DNA from: Pseudofrankia coriaricola | GTDB lineage: Bacteria; Actinomycetota; Actinomycetes; Frankiales; Frankiaceae | Length of the DNA stretch: 64,000 bases | Reading direction: 5' to 3' | Assembly (NCBI RefSeq): GCF_001854805.1 | Contig: NZ_MBLO01000259.1 | Span: 1 to 64,000, forward strand | Position numbers and translations under genes: made by a program | Shown: positions 51,582 through 61,069 of the stretch, in pieces | Position numbering within the stretch: the stretch's first letter is position 1 | How the letters are laid out: the number at the start of each line of letters is the position of its first letter | Notes under the pieces: model-generated | Databases searched by the model: none | The model's input: the letters and a program-made list of their open reading frames with translations, nothing else | Told to the model about the DNA's origin: nothing

Positions 51582-53236
51582 CCCTGCCGCCTCGCCGGCA
51601 ATGGTCCGCGAACCTCACGTCAGCCTTCGCCCGCGTCCCTTCGCCGCAGGGGGTAGAGCTACCCCCTTACCGGCGGAGCGAGCTGGTTCTGTTGGTGGCC
51701 GCGGGCATCCTGACGACCGCGGCGCTCTCCGCGCTGACGCTGGCGCATGACGGCCATCTGACCTACCACATCGCCACGTACGCGCTCGGGTTCTACGTGC
51801 TGTGGGGCTTTGTCCACCTGGCGATGCGCCGGTTCGCGCCGGCCGCAGATCCACTGCTGATGCCGCTGTGCGCTGCGCTCAACGGGCTCGGGCTCGTCAT
51901 GATCTACCGGCTAGACCTGGCCAGGTCCGACGCCGCGAAGCAGGCCGGTCGCGCCATCCCACCCAGCGCGGCGCACACCCAGATCGTCTGGACCGCGCTG
52001 TCGGTCATCGTGTTCGCGCTGGTCCTGGCGCTGGTGCGCAACCACAGCACGCTCGCCCGCTACACGTTCACCGCGGGCCTGGCCGGCCTGGTGTTCCTGT
52101 GCCTGCCGGCGCTGCCGGGCATCGGCGCGACGATCAACGGCGCCAGGCTGTGGCTGCGGGTCGGCCCGTTCTCCTTCCAGCCGAGCGAGATCTCGAAGAT
52201 CCTGCTGGCCATCTTCTTCGCCGGCTACCTGCGGACCTTCGGCGCGCTGATGTCGGCGCACGTGGTGACGAAGGCACGCAGGCGCTCGACCGGCAACGCC
52301 GCCGCCGCCCTCACCGGCGCGATCAGGCGGCTGCGGCCGGGGGCGCACGGCCCGGGCGAGCCGGCGGCGCCCGCCGACGTCACCGACTCGAGCGGCACGT
52401 ACACCGGCGTCATCAGCCGGGTGTGGTCGAAGGGGCCACGTTTCTACGTGCCGGCGATCCTCACCTGGGTCGCCGGGCTCGGCGTGCTGGTCATCGAACG
52501 TGACCTGGGCTCGTCGCTGCTGTTCTTCGGGATGTTCCTGGTCGTCCTGTACGTCGCCAGCGAGCGGGCCCGGTTCGTCGTCGTGGGCCTTGGCCTGTTC
52601 ATCGCCGCGGCCCTCGCCGCCTACCACCTGTTCAGCCATGTGCAGGTGCGGGTGGACATCTGGCTGCACGCGTTCGACGGGACGAACCCGAGCAACAAGT
52701 CCTACCAGTTGGTCCAAGGCCTTTACGGCTTTGCCGCGGGCGGGATCACCGGCACCGGCCTCGGCCGGGGCCATCCGAACAAGGTGCCGTTCGCGAACAC
52801 CGACTTCATCATGGCCAGCCTCGGCGAGGAGCTGGGGCTCACCGGGGTCATGGCGATCCTGATGATGTACCTGCTGATCGTCGTGCGCGGGATGCGGGTG
52901 GCGCTGACCGCCCCGGACCCGTTCGGCAAGCTGCTGGCCACCGCGCTGGCCGCGACGCTGGGCATCCAGGTCTTCGTGCAGGTCGGCGGCGTGATGCGGC
53001 TGATCCCGCTGACCGGGGTCACGCTGCCGTTCGTCTCGTACGGTGGGTCGTCGCTGGTCGCGAACGCCGCGATCATCGCCCTGCTGCTGCGGATCAGCGA
53101 TACGGTCCGCCGTCGTCAGGCAGAGGCGCAGGAGGTCCTGGAGGTCGAGCCCGACCAGGTCGCGAACGTGCAGACCGAGATCGTCCGCAGGGTCGAGGTT
53201 CCGGAGACCCAGGAGACCCATGAGCCAGCCGAGTAG
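51578..53236 (+). CDS. rodA: RodA/FtsW-family peptidoglycan glycosyltransferase
   Basis: A 552-residue SEDS-family polymerase with about 10-12 membrane helices (LVLLVAAGILTTAALSAL, LTWVAGLGVLVIERDLGSSLLFFG, and others). RDLGSSLLFFGMFLVVLY contains the conserved Asp-containing catalytic region, and QLVQGLYGFAAGGITGTGLGRG, FIMASLGEELGL and GVTLPFVSYGGSSLVANAAIIALL are characteristic SEDS motifs. An insertion of about 60 hydrophilic residues (about 225-285) separates two helices. SEDS proteins polymerise lipid II with a partner class-B PBP, here the adjacent pbpA. ATGA overlap with pstP; overlaps pbpA by 17 bp. Confidence 0.95.
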   Translation: MTLPPRRQWSANLTSAFARVPSPQGVELPPYRRSELVLLVAAGILTTAALSALTLAHDGHLTYHIATYALGFYVLWGFVHLAMRRFAPAADPLLMPLCAALNGLGLVMIYRLDLARSDAAKQAGRAIPPSAAHTQIVWTALSVIVFALVLALVRNHSTLARYTFTAGLAGLVFLCLPALPGIGATINGARLWLRVGPFSFQPSEISKILLAIFFAGYLRTFGALMSAHVVTKARRRSTGNAAAALTGAIRRLRPGAHGPGEPAAPADVTDSSGTYTGVISRVWSKGPRFYVPAILTWVAGLGVLVIERDLGSSLLFFGMFLVVLYVASERARFVVVGLGLFIAAALAAYHLFSHVQVRVDIWLHAFDGTNPSNKSYQLVQGLYGFAAGGITGTGLGRGHPNKVPFANTDFIMASLGEELGLTGVMAILMMYLLIVVRGMRVALTAPDPFGKLLATALAATLGIQVFVQVGGVMRLIPLTGVTLPFVSYGGSSLVANAAIIALLLRISDTVRRRQAEAQEVLEVEPDQVANVQTEIVRRVEVPETQETHEPAE

Positions 53237-54734
53237 TCCAGGCGACGCGCGGCGGTCCGGTCCGGACCAGCGCGCCGCGCACATGAACCGGCCGATCCGA
53301 CGGGTCATGCTGGTCTGCGGCGCGCTGTTCGCCGGCCTGCTCGTCAACGCGAACTGGGTGCAGGTCGGCGAGCAGCGCAGTCTCAAGCAGGAGCCCACGA
53401 ACAGCCGCGAGATCGCCGCCCGCCTGGACCGCCAGCGCGGGATGATCCTCGCCGGCTCCACCACGATCGCGTCGTCCACGCCGGTGGACGACGAGTTCAA
53501 GTACCTGCGTCAGTACGCGGACGGCCCGCTCTACGCGCCGTTGACCGGCTATTACGCGCTCTACAGCGCGACTGGGCTCGAGAGCACGCAGAACCTGTTC
53601 CTCAGCGGTGACGACGACCGGCTGCTGGCCAGCCGGGTGAGCTCGCTGTTCTCCGGCTCGGAGCGCAAGGGCGGTTCGGTGGTCACCACGATCGACCCGG
53701 CGATCCAGCAGGCCGCCTCGCAGGCGCTGGCGGGCCGCAAGGGCGCGGTGGTCGCTCTCGACCCACGCACCGGCGCGATCCTCGCCATGGTGACGGCGCC
53801 GACGTACGACCCGAACTCGCTGGCCAGCCACGACGTGGACACCGTCCAGCAGCAGTACAACACCCTCAGCGGCGACAAGGCCGAGCCACTGTTGAACCGG
53901 GCCGCGCAGCAGACCTACCCGCCCGGCTCCACTTTTAAGATCATTACTGCCGCCGCGGCCCTCTCCACCGGGAACTACAACCCGGATTCCGTGGTCCCGG
54001 CACCGGACCGGCTACCGCTGCCGCAGAGCACCGTCGAGCTGCCGAACTTCGGCGGCGAGCGGTGCGGCAACGGCCAGACCGACACGCTGATTCACGCCCT
54101 GGCGATCTCCTGCAACACCGCGTTCGCGCAGCTCGGCATGGACCTCGGCGGCGACAAGCTGCGGGAACAGGCCGATGCGTTCGGTTTCGACACCACGATC
54201 GACGGGTTCGAGCTGCCACAGGCCAAGAGCGTCTTCCCGGAGTCCCTGGACAAGCCGCAGACCGCCCAGTCCGCGATCGGCCAGTACAACGTGCGGGTCA
54301 CCCCGCTGCAGATGGCACAGGTGGTCGCGGCGATCGCGAACGACGGGCGGATGATGAAGCCGTACGTCGTACAGGAGCTTCAGGGACCTGACCTCAAGCG
54401 GATTGCCCAGACCGAGCCGAAGGAACTCGGCCAGCCCATCAGCTCTCAGGTGGCCGACCAGCTGACTACCATGATGAAGTCCGTGGTCACGTCGGGTACT
54501 GGCCGGAAAGCACAGATCAGCGGCGTGTCCGTGGCAGGGAAGACCGGTACCGCCGAACATGGGGCGAACGAGCCGCCACACGCGTGGTTCGTTGGTTTCG
54601 CCCCAGCCGACAACCCCACCATCGCCATCGCCGTCGTCGTTGAGGACGGCGGCGGAGAAGTCGGGACCGGCGGTGCCATCGCTGCCCCGATCGCGCAGAA
54701 GGTCATGCAGACCGCATTGGACGTTCGAGGATGA
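53220..54734 (+). CDS. pbpA: Class B penicillin-binding protein (PbpA)
   Basis: A 504-residue transpeptidase with one N-terminal anchor (VMLVCGALFAGLLVNANWVQV). Catalytic motifs are SxxK as PPGSTFKIITAAA (about 236-248, nucleophile Ser), SxN as SCNTAFAQLG (about 296) and KTG as VAGKTGTAEHG (about 440). It cross-links peptidoglycan with RodA. The ATG at 53220 has AGGAG 5 bases upstream; an ATG at 53283 (MNRPIRRVML) matches many annotated relatives but has no good ribosome-binding site. It overlaps pknA by 4 bp. Confidence 0.95.
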   Translation: MSQPSSPGDARRSGPDQRAAHMNRPIRRVMLVCGALFAGLLVNANWVQVGEQRSLKQEPTNSREIAARLDRQRGMILAGSTTIASSTPVDDEFKYLRQYADGPLYAPLTGYYALYSATGLESTQNLFLSGDDDRLLASRVSSLFSGSERKGGSVVTTIDPAIQQAASQALAGRKGAVVALDPRTGAILAMVTAPTYDPNSLASHDVDTVQQQYNTLSGDKAEPLLNRAAQQTYPPGSTFKIITAAAALSTGNYNPDSVVPAPDRLPLPQSTVELPNFGGERCGNGQTDTLIHALAISCNTAFAQLGMDLGGDKLREQADAFGFDTTIDGFELPQAKSVFPESLDKPQTAQSAIGQYNVRVTPLQMAQVVAAIANDGRMMKPYVVQELQGPDLKRIAQTEPKELGQPISSQVADQLTTMMKSVVTSGTGRKAQISGVSVAGKTGTAEHGANEPPHAWFVGFAPADNPTIAIAVVVEDGGGEVGTGGAIAAPIAQKVMQTALDVRG

Positions 54735-56464
54735 ACAACCCGTCGGGTCAGCCCACCCACCAGCCATCCCAGCCGTTCGCCGGAGCCGTTCCGCCGAACA
54801 CCGTTCTCGACAACCGCTACCGCCTCGACGGCCGGATCGCCACCGGCGGCATGGGCGAGGTATGGCGGGGCGTCGACCAGACCCTCGGCCGGCCGGTCGC
54901 GGTCAAGCTGCTGCGCCCGGAGTATGCCAGCGACGAGTCCTTCCTCGTCCGCTTCCGCGGCGAGGCCCGCCATGCCGCCCGGCTCTCGCATCCGGGCATC
55001 GCCTCCGTCTACGACTACGGCGAGGTCGCGACCGTCGACGACCACCCGACGGCCTACCTGGTGATGGAGCTGGTCGAGGGCGAGCCGCTGTCGGCGGTCC
55101 TGCACCGGGAGAAACGGCTCTCGCCCGAGCGGATGCTCGACATCCTCGGGCAGGCGGCGGACGCGCTGGAGGCCGCGCACGCGCTCGGCATCGTGCACCG
55201 CGACATCAAGCCGGGCAACCTGCTGATCCGCACCGACGGCGCGGTCAAGGTCACCGACTTCGGCATCGCGCGGGCAGTCGACGCAGCCCCGCTGACGGCG
55301 ACCGGGATCATGATGGGCACGGCGTACTACGTCTCGCCCGAGCAGGCGTCCGGACGCCCGGTCACCCCGGCCAGCGACGTGTACTCGCTGGGCGTGGTCG
55401 CCTACGAGTGCCTCGCCGGGCGCCGGCCGTTCGACGACCGCAACCCGATCGTCGTCGTCATGGCGCACCAGCAGGACACGCCGCCGCCGCTGCCGGCCGA
55501 CATGCCCTACCAGGTGCGCGCGCTGGTCGAACAGGCGATGGCGAAGAACCCGGCGCGCCGGCCGTCGTCCGCCGGCGCGTTCGCGCGCAGCGCCGCCGGC
55601 ATCCGCCGCGAGGTGTTCGCCTCCGAGCCGCGCTGGGCCGCCGGCGCCGGCGTGAGCCCCGACATGACGGCACGCCACCCAGGCCCCTCGGGGCCGCCGC
55701 CGCGCGGCCGGACCAGAACGCCCTCCTGGGTGGCCGACAGTCCCTCCGGCGTTCCCGCCGGAGACTCGGCGGCTTACCCCGGCGGTGCGCGCCCCGGCTA
55801 CCCCGTCGCGGCGCCCGTGGCCCAGGGTGGTCACGCCAATGCTGGAGGCCCCGGACGGGGCATCCCCAGCCCGGCGACGGCGCACCAGCCCGGCGCCACC
55901 GGCTACCAGCAGGGCGCGCCGGGCTACCAGCCTGGAGCGACGGCCTACCAGCCGGGCGGCGGCTACCAGCAGCGCGGCGGGACCGGTTACCAGCAGGGCG
56001 CCAACGGCTATCAACCCGCCGCCTACCAGCAGGAGCAGCCAGGGCACGCCGCCTACCAGCCGCCCCCGACGGCCTACCAGCCGGCCGCCGCCGGTTCCTG
56101 GCCACCCGGTGAGGCCGACGACCAGCTGGCCGAGACCGGGCTCGCGGTGGCACACCCGGCGGCGGCCGACGCCGAGGACGCCGAGCCGGGCGGCTGGCAG
56201 CCGGGCCGGGCGGCGAGCCGTCGGGCCGGCGCCGGCCGGGCGGGAGCCGGACGGGCCGGAGCCGCCGGCAGGCAGCGCCGGAGGCTGACCCTGCCGGTGT
56301 TGATCGTCCTGCTGGTGATCACAGTGGCTGTCACCGCGCTCATCACGCGCTCCCTCGCCGGCTCGAGAGGTTCCTCGCATGCGGCGGCCTCCATCACACA
56401 GGCGGTGACGACCGGCCCCGGTGGTGGTGGGATCGTCGTCGGGGAGGGAATCGCTGGTGTCTGA
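54731..56464 (+). CDS. pknA: PknA-type Ser/Thr protein kinase
   Basis: A 577-residue kinase. Kinase domain about 28-295: RIATGGMGEVWRGVD (Gly loop), VAVKLLRP (ATP Lys), IVHRDIKPGNLLI (catalytic loop), VTDFGIARA (DFG) and GTAYYVSPEQASG (activation loop). A Gln/Tyr/Pro-rich linker with about ten GYQQGAxGYQPGA-like repeats (about 385-455) leads to a membrane helix (LTLPVLIVLLVITVAVTALI, about 519-538) and a short extracellular tail. There are no PASTA domains. It phosphorylates division and wall proteins together with PknB. ATGA overlap with pbpA. Confidence 0.95.
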   Translation: MNNPSGQPTHQPSQPFAGAVPPNTVLDNRYRLDGRIATGGMGEVWRGVDQTLGRPVAVKLLRPEYASDESFLVRFRGEARHAARLSHPGIASVYDYGEVATVDDHPTAYLVMELVEGEPLSAVLHREKRLSPERMLDILGQAADALEAAHALGIVHRDIKPGNLLIRTDGAVKVTDFGIARAVDAAPLTATGIMMGTAYYVSPEQASGRPVTPASDVYSLGVVAYECLAGRRPFDDRNPIVVVMAHQQDTPPPLPADMPYQVRALVEQAMAKNPARRPSSAGAFARSAAGIRREVFASEPRWAAGAGVSPDMTARHPGPSGPPPRGRTRTPSWVADSPSGVPAGDSAAYPGGARPGYPVAAPVAQGGHANAGGPGRGIPSPATAHQPGATGYQQGAPGYQPGATAYQPGGGYQQRGGTGYQQGANGYQPAAYQQEQPGHAAYQPPPTAYQPAAAGSWPPGEADDQLAETGLAVAHPAAADAEDAEPGGWQPGRAASRRAGAGRAGAGRAGAAGRQRRRLTLPVLIVLLVITVAVTALITRSLAGSRGSSHAAASITQAVTTGPGGGGIVVGEGIAGV

Positions 56465-58541
56465 TGTGACAGAGATGTACGGAACGGAGCCACGGATCAT
56501 CGGTGGCCGGTACGAGCTGGGTGCCGGCATCGGCTACGGCGGCATGGCCGAGGTCTACCGCGGCCGCGACATCCGCCTGGGCCGGGACGTGGCCGTCAAG
56601 GTGCTGCGCTCGGACCTCGCACGTGACCCGAACTTCCTCAAGCGCTTCCAGCGGGAGGCGCAGTCCGCCGCCGGTCTGAACCATCCGGCGATCGTGTCGA
56701 CCTACGACACCGGCGAGGACGTCATCAACGGCGTCCATCTGCCGTACATCGTCATGGAGTTCATCGAGGGACGCACGCTGCGCGAGGTGCTCCAGCAGGA
56801 GGGGCCGTTCCCCGAGCGCCGGGCGATGGAGATCACGTCCGACATCTGCGCCGCGCTCGACTACAGCCACCGCCTGGGCATCATCCACCGGGACATCAAG
56901 CCGGCGAACGTGATGCTCAGCCCGGACGGCTCGATCAAGGTGATGGACTTCGGCATCGCCAAGGCCAACAACGCGACGTCGTCGACGATGACGGCCACGC
57001 AGGCCGTCATCGGCACCGCCCAGTACCTCTCCCCGGAGCAGGCGCGCGGCGCCAAGGTCGACGCGCGCAGCGACGTCTACTCGACCGGTGTGCTGATCTA
57101 CGAACTGATCACCGGCGAGCCGCCGTTCCGCGGCGACAACCCGGTCGCCGTCGCCTACCAGCACGTCCGGGAGCTGCCGGACCCGCCGTCGCGGCGCAAC
57201 CCGCAGCTGTCCGCCACCGTGGACGCGGTCACGCTCAAGGCGCTGGAGAAGGAGCCGGACGACCGGTACGCGACTGCCGGGGAGATGCGCGACGACCTCG
57301 AGCGCGCGATCGCCGGCCGGCGTGTCTTCGCGCAGCTGCCCTCACCGCGGCCGGCCGCCGGCGGCGGGGCCTCCGCGGCGGCCACCCAGCTGGCCCCGGG
57401 CGGCTACGGCGACGACTACCGGGGTGGCGGCGGCGCCCGCTACGGCGACACCGGGTACCGCGACACCGGGTACCGCGACACCGGCTACGACGACCAGACG
57501 GGCCCCTACCCGAGCGGTAGCTACGGCGGTGGCGGCGACTACGACGACCAGCACACGCGGATCGGCGGCTACGGCGGCCGCTACGACGACGAGTTCGACC
57601 GAGCCGGCGCCCCCGGCGCGTCCGACCGCTACGGCCCAGGAGGCGGTCCGGCCGCACCGGAGCCCAGGCGCGGCTCCAACGCGTGGAAGTGGGTGCTCGC
57701 CGGGCTCGCGGTCGTGCTCACCTTCGTCGTCGTGTCGCTGGTAGCGACGTCGCTGTTCAGCAACAAGGGGGGCGGCGGCGACGGCGCGACCGGCGCTACC
57801 CAGGCGACGATCCCGCAGGGCCTGCTCCTCCAGTCGCGGGAGGTGGTACAGAACCAGCTGAGCGACCTGGGCTTCACCAACATCACGGTCGACCGGGTCA
57901 AAACCGCCGACGCTCCGACGGACGTGACCGAGCCCGTCACCAAGATCGACCCGGTCGAAGGCAGCAAGATCGACAAAACGGCGAAGATCACGCTGACAGT
58001 CGCGGTCCCGCCGGACTCGGTCGAGGTCCCGGATGTCACCGGCATGAGCAGGAACGACGCGGTGAACATCCTGACCCAGAAGGGCTTCCAGCCCGATCCC
58101 GAGGACTTCATCGGCCAGGCCACCCAAAAGGCGGGCACGGTGGAGAAGACCGACCCGGCGGGCGGCCAGCCATGGCCCAAGGGCAGCAGCGTCAAGGTCT
58201 ACGTCGTCAGTTCGAAGGTCAACGTCGGCGACTACGTCGGCCGGGATGTCTCCATCGCGCAGTCGGAGCTGACCAGCCTCGGCCTGAAGTACACGATCAG
58301 CGAGCGGGCCATCGCCGACCAGCCGGCGGGCACCGTCCTCGACCAGAACCCGAGGAACGCGACCGTCAACCGCGGCGACACGATCACTCTGGTCGTCGCG
58401 GCGCAGGCGGCCCCGACCGAGACGCCCTCGCCGACGGTCACGCCAAGCACCAAGCCGCCCACCAGCGGGCCGCCGACCGAGACGCCCACCTCGCCCGCCG
58501 GCGGCACCGGGGCGCCCACCACCGCCGCGACTGGCGGGTAG
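56457..58541 (+). CDS. pknB: PknB-type PASTA-domain Ser/Thr protein kinase
   Basis: A 694-residue kinase. Kinase domain about 18-285: GAGIGYGGMAEVYRGRD, VAVKVLRS, IIHRDIKPANVML, VMDFGIAKA and GTAQYLSPEQARG. A Gly/Tyr/Asp-rich cytosolic linker contains GDTGYRDTGYRDTGY. One membrane helix (WVLAGLAVVLTFVVVSLVATSLF, about 408-430) precedes three extracellular PASTA domains (about 450-650; for example VEVPDVTGMSRNDAVNILTQKGF and VGDYVGRDVSIAQSELTSLGL), which bind muropeptides. It couples wall status to FhaA, PbpA and others. GTG at 56457 has GGGAGGG about 8 bases upstream and overlaps pknA by 8 bp. Confidence 0.96.
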   Translation: MSDVTEMYGTEPRIIGGRYELGAGIGYGGMAEVYRGRDIRLGRDVAVKVLRSDLARDPNFLKRFQREAQSAAGLNHPAIVSTYDTGEDVINGVHLPYIVMEFIEGRTLREVLQQEGPFPERRAMEITSDICAALDYSHRLGIIHRDIKPANVMLSPDGSIKVMDFGIAKANNATSSTMTATQAVIGTAQYLSPEQARGAKVDARSDVYSTGVLIYELITGEPPFRGDNPVAVAYQHVRELPDPPSRRNPQLSATVDAVTLKALEKEPDDRYATAGEMRDDLERAIAGRRVFAQLPSPRPAAGGGASAAATQLAPGGYGDDYRGGGGARYGDTGYRDTGYRDTGYDDQTGPYPSGSYGGGGDYDDQHTRIGGYGGRYDDEFDRAGAPGASDRYGPGGGPAAPEPRRGSNAWKWVLAGLAVVLTFVVVSLVATSLFSNKGGGGDGATGATQATIPQGLLLQSREVVQNQLSDLGFTNITVDRVKTADAPTDVTEPVTKIDPVEGSKIDKTAKITLTVAVPPDSVEVPDVTGMSRNDAVNILTQKGFQPDPEDFIGQATQKAGTVEKTDPAGGQPWPKGSSVKVYVVSSKVNVGDYVGRDVSIAQSELTSLGLKYTISERAIADQPAGTVLDQNPRNATVNRGDTITLVVAAQAAPTETPSPTVTPSTKPPTSGPPTETPTSPAGGTGAPTTAATGG

Positions 58542-58566
58542 CGACAACAGGCACTGACGCATCGGC

Positions 58567-58596
58567 GGCTCGGCCCTGGTCCGCCAGGGCCGAGCC
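58567..58596 (+). terminator. 13-bp perfect stem after pknB
   Basis: GGCTCGGCCCTGG (58567-58579), TCCG loop, CCAGGGCCGAGCC (58584-58596). It lies 25 bases after the pknB stop and 40 bases before the amidotransferase start. There is no T-run, so it may be a partial terminator that lowers read-through into the next gene. Confidence 0.65.
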
Positions 58597-58636
58597 ACCG
58601 GGATTACCCGGAAGACAAGTGGGAAGCGGGAGCGGC

Positions 58637-59287
58637 ATGCGCATCCTGGTCGTCGACAACTACGACTCCTTCGTCTTCAACCTCGTTCAATACCTGGGGC
58701 AGCTTGAGGCGGAGTGCCTGGTGCGACGCAACGACGAGGTGGAGCCGGAGCTCGTCGGCGAGCTGGGGGTGGACGGCGTGCTGCTCTCCCCCGGTCCGGG
58801 CACGCCAGAGGCGGCGGGCGCCACCATCCCGATGGTGATGGCCGCCGGGTCGGCCGGCCTGCCCGTGTTCGGCGTCTGCCTCGGGCACCAGGCGATCGGG
58901 GTCGCGTTCGGCGCGACCGTCGACCGCGCGCCCGAACTGCTGCACGGCAAGACCTCGGTCGTCCACCACGACGGCGCCGGGGTGCTCGCGGACCTGCCGA
59001 GCCCGTTCATCGCGACCCGCTACCACTCGCTCGCGGTGGAGGAGTCGACCCTGCCGGCGGAGATCGAGGTCACCGCCCGGACGGAGAGCGGCGTCGTGAT
59101 GGCCATGCGGCACCGGACGCTGCCGATCGAGGGCGTGCAGTTCCACCCCGAGTCGGTGCTCACCCAGGGCGGCCACCTGATGCTCGCCCGCTGGCTCGAG
59201 TCCTGCGGTGACGGCGGTGCCGCCCGCCGGCTGGCGCCCGGGCTGTCCACCGAGGTCGAGACCCTGCGCCAGGCCGCCTTCGCCTGA
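58637..59287 (+). CDS. Class I glutamine amidotransferase, TrpG/PabA type
   Basis: A 216-residue glutaminase subunit. MRILVVDNYDSFVFNLVQYLGQL is the typical TrpG/PabA opening; LLSPGPGTPE is the oxyanion region; VFGVCLGHQAIG has the catalytic Cys; GVQFHPESVLTQGG has the His-Glu of the triad. It supplies ammonia for p-aminobenzoate (PabA) or anthranilate (TrpG). In mycobacteria the same position after pknB is annotated trpG/pabA. With folP, folB and folK in the window a PABA role is attractive, but no synthase component I is adjacent. GGGAG lies 4-5 bases before the ATG. Confidence 0.93.
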   Translation: MRILVVDNYDSFVFNLVQYLGQLEAECLVRRNDEVEPELVGELGVDGVLLSPGPGTPEAAGATIPMVMAAGSAGLPVFGVCLGHQAIGVAFGATVDRAPELLHGKTSVVHHDGAGVLADLPSPFIATRYHSLAVEESTLPAEIEVTARTESGVVMAMRHRTLPIEGVQFHPESVLTQGGHLMLARWLESCGDGGAARRLAPGLSTEVETLRQAAFA

Positions 59288-59403
59288 ACCTGGCAGACAT
59301 GATCGCGGTTTCAGCCCTCAGGTGGTTGTAATCACCGCCGTTCACGACCATCAGAGGACGCTACCGGCGATCACGCCAACGGACTGATCTGGCGGTCACG
59401 GCA

Positions 59404-60198
59404 CTACTCGGGCAGCGGGGTGGCGTAGCGCGCGCTGGGCAGGCTCGCGGCCGGGAAGGTGGCGTTCGTGACCATCTCGACGTCGTAGCCGAGGCCATAA
59501 GCGGCGACGTACTGGCGGTACAGCGCCACGTCGGCGTCGTCCTCAAGGGCGGTGCTGAGGCGGTTCTGATCGCCGATCGCCGAGATCACAAACGGCGGGG
59601 CGTAGACGCCGTCCTCCAGCCGCAGTGTGTTCCCGACGCACCGGACCGCGGTGCGCGCGGTCACCCGTATCCCCATGATCGTCATGGCCCGTGCCCCGCC
59701 GGCCCAGAGCGCGTTGACGACCGCCTGCACATCCTGCTGGTGCACGACGAGGTCGTCCGCGACCGGCGGTCGCAACCCGGGCTGCCATGGCCCGGCGCGC
59801 CGCTCCCGCGGGGTGTCATCCAGCGTCACGGTCACCGCCGCTCCGTGAGTCTCGGCGAGGCCCGCCTGTTCCAGCGCACCGGCTGGAGGTGCCTGCGCGG
59901 CCCTGGTAGGAGCGGCGGTGGCGGGCGGCGTGCCCGGGCCGTCCGCGCGTAGCTGGGCGAGCCGCCCGCGCGCCCGGTCGACACCCGCCCGGTCGGCGGC
60001 GACGACGTCGGCGAGACCGGCCCCGTAGGAGCGCGGATCGCCACGGACGGACGCGCTCCCGCCGTCCTCGCCCGCGGTCACCCCGGCGAGCGCGACGACG
60101 AGACCGGTGAGCCCGGCGCCAAGCACCCCCGCCAGCCGGCGCCGTGGGGAGGCACCCAGCGGGTGTAGCCGGTCCACCCGCCGCGCCGTCCACCGCAC
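59404..60198 (-). CDS. DUF881 family membrane-anchored protein
   Basis: A 264-residue protein with one N-terminal helix (LAGVLGAGLTGLVVALAGVTA) and an extracytoplasmic DUF881 domain: AAVTVTLDDTPRER, DDLVVHQQDVQAVVNALWAGGARAMTIMG, CVGNTLRLEDGVYAPPFVISAIGD and YGLGYDVEMV. DUF881 proteins are conserved near division genes in actinobacteria and in Bacillus; the role is unknown. The GTG at 60198 is chosen because AGGAGG lies 9 bases upstream; an in-frame GTG directly after the AGGAGG (60207) is too close. It is divergent from crgA. Confidence 0.9.
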   Translation of the reverse strand: MRWTARRVDRLHPLGASPRRRLAGVLGAGLTGLVVALAGVTAGEDGGSASVRGDPRSYGAGLADVVAADRAGVDRARGRLAQLRADGPGTPPATAAPTRAAQAPPAGALEQAGLAETHGAAVTVTLDDTPRERRAGPWQPGLRPPVADDLVVHQQDVQAVVNALWAGGARAMTIMGIRVTARTAVRCVGNTLRLEDGVYAPPFVISAIGDQNRLSTALEDDADVALYRQYVAAYGLGYDVEMVTNATFPAASLPSARYATPLPE

Positions 60199-60520
60199 AC
60201 GCGTCACCCTCCTACGGTGAGGACAGTCGCGTCCATCTTGCCGGCCCGCACGGAGCGTCCTTCCCGCGCTGGTCGCCAAGCCCTTTCCGGCCTGGTCGAC
60301 TCCGGCCTGTCCGGCCTGGTCGACGCCTTGTCCCCGACCGAGTGGTTCGCGGCACCCCGGGTTCCCCCCGGCGGACCCGGTGAGAGCCCCGGACTGGCTG
60401 CCTCGCGATGCCGACACCGAAGGCGCCGATAGCGGCCAAGCCCTTACATAGCGAGTCGGTGGGGGTGGGAGGGTAGCCTTCTCGCAGTGTTTGTGTAGCC
60501 CCCGACGAGGAGAATCTTCC
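60199..60520. other. 322-bp divergent region between DUF881 and crgA
   Basis: No gene. TCCGGCCTGGTCGAC occurs twice (about 60288-60302 and 60312-60326), and GCCAAGCCCTT occurs at about 60276 and 60437. The crgA promoter should lie in the AT-richer 60440-60500 part, but no clear boxes are seen. Confidence 0.4.
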
Positions 60521-60784
60521 GTGCCCGAGTCGCGACGTCGCAAGCCGAAGAAGTCCACCTCGGCCCGTCCCACCACGACCGTCGCCGCGAAGCGCCGGGC
60601 GCCCTCGCCACGCTGGTTCGGCGGTATGATCCTGGCGTTCTTCCTGATCGGGATCGCCTACCTGCTGACGTACTACTTCTCCAACGGCGGCGTCCTGGGG
60701 ATGGAGTCGCTGGGTGGGTGGAACATCCTGATCGGATTCGGTTTTGTGGTAATTGGCCTGGGCGTGGCCACCCAGTGGCACTAG
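60521..60784 (+). CDS. crgA: CrgA cell-division protein
   Basis: An 87-residue membrane protein. A basic N-terminus (PESRRRKPKKSTSARP) is followed by two membrane helices: WFGGMILAFFLIGIAYLLTYY and WNILIGFGFVVIGLGVATQW. This matches CrgA, the actinobacterial divisome protein that recruits FtsI/PBPs and links FtsZ to peptidoglycan synthesis in mycobacteria and delays septation in streptomycetes. GTG at 60521 with GAGGAGA about 8 bases upstream. Confidence 0.95.
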   Translation: MPESRRRKPKKSTSARPTTTVAAKRRAPSPRWFGGMILAFFLIGIAYLLTYYFSNGGVLGMESLGGWNILIGFGFVVIGLGVATQWH

Positions 60785-61069
60785 TCGCCATCGCGCGACA
60801 CCAGGAAACGTCCGGCGCCGCGGCCCGGCTGGTCGTGGCGCCCCCGGCGAAGTTGCACGGCTGAGATTTATCCACAACCGTTGTCCACATGTGTGGATAG
60901 AGGTCCACCATAACGACGGAACACAAAGTAGTGGCCTAGCTACCCAATGTGGTCACGTCCGAACGCCTCAGCCGATCCCGACGCTCGCGTCGGTACCCTC
61001 ACGGCCCCAAACACCGTGCACGCCAAGAGCCCGGGCCCGGGGCGGCCGAGCGCGAGCGCGCGGGAGGCG

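Noticed and set aside
56421-56457. Earlier in-frame start for pknB at 56421
   Set aside because: The GTG at 56457 has GGGAGGG at good spacing and gives the usual short overlap with pknA.
48037-60784. Proximity to the replication origin (the cluster lies near oriC in mycobacteria)
   Set aside because: No dnaA, dnaN, gyrB or rpmH and no DnaA-box cluster in the window, so this cannot be claimed.
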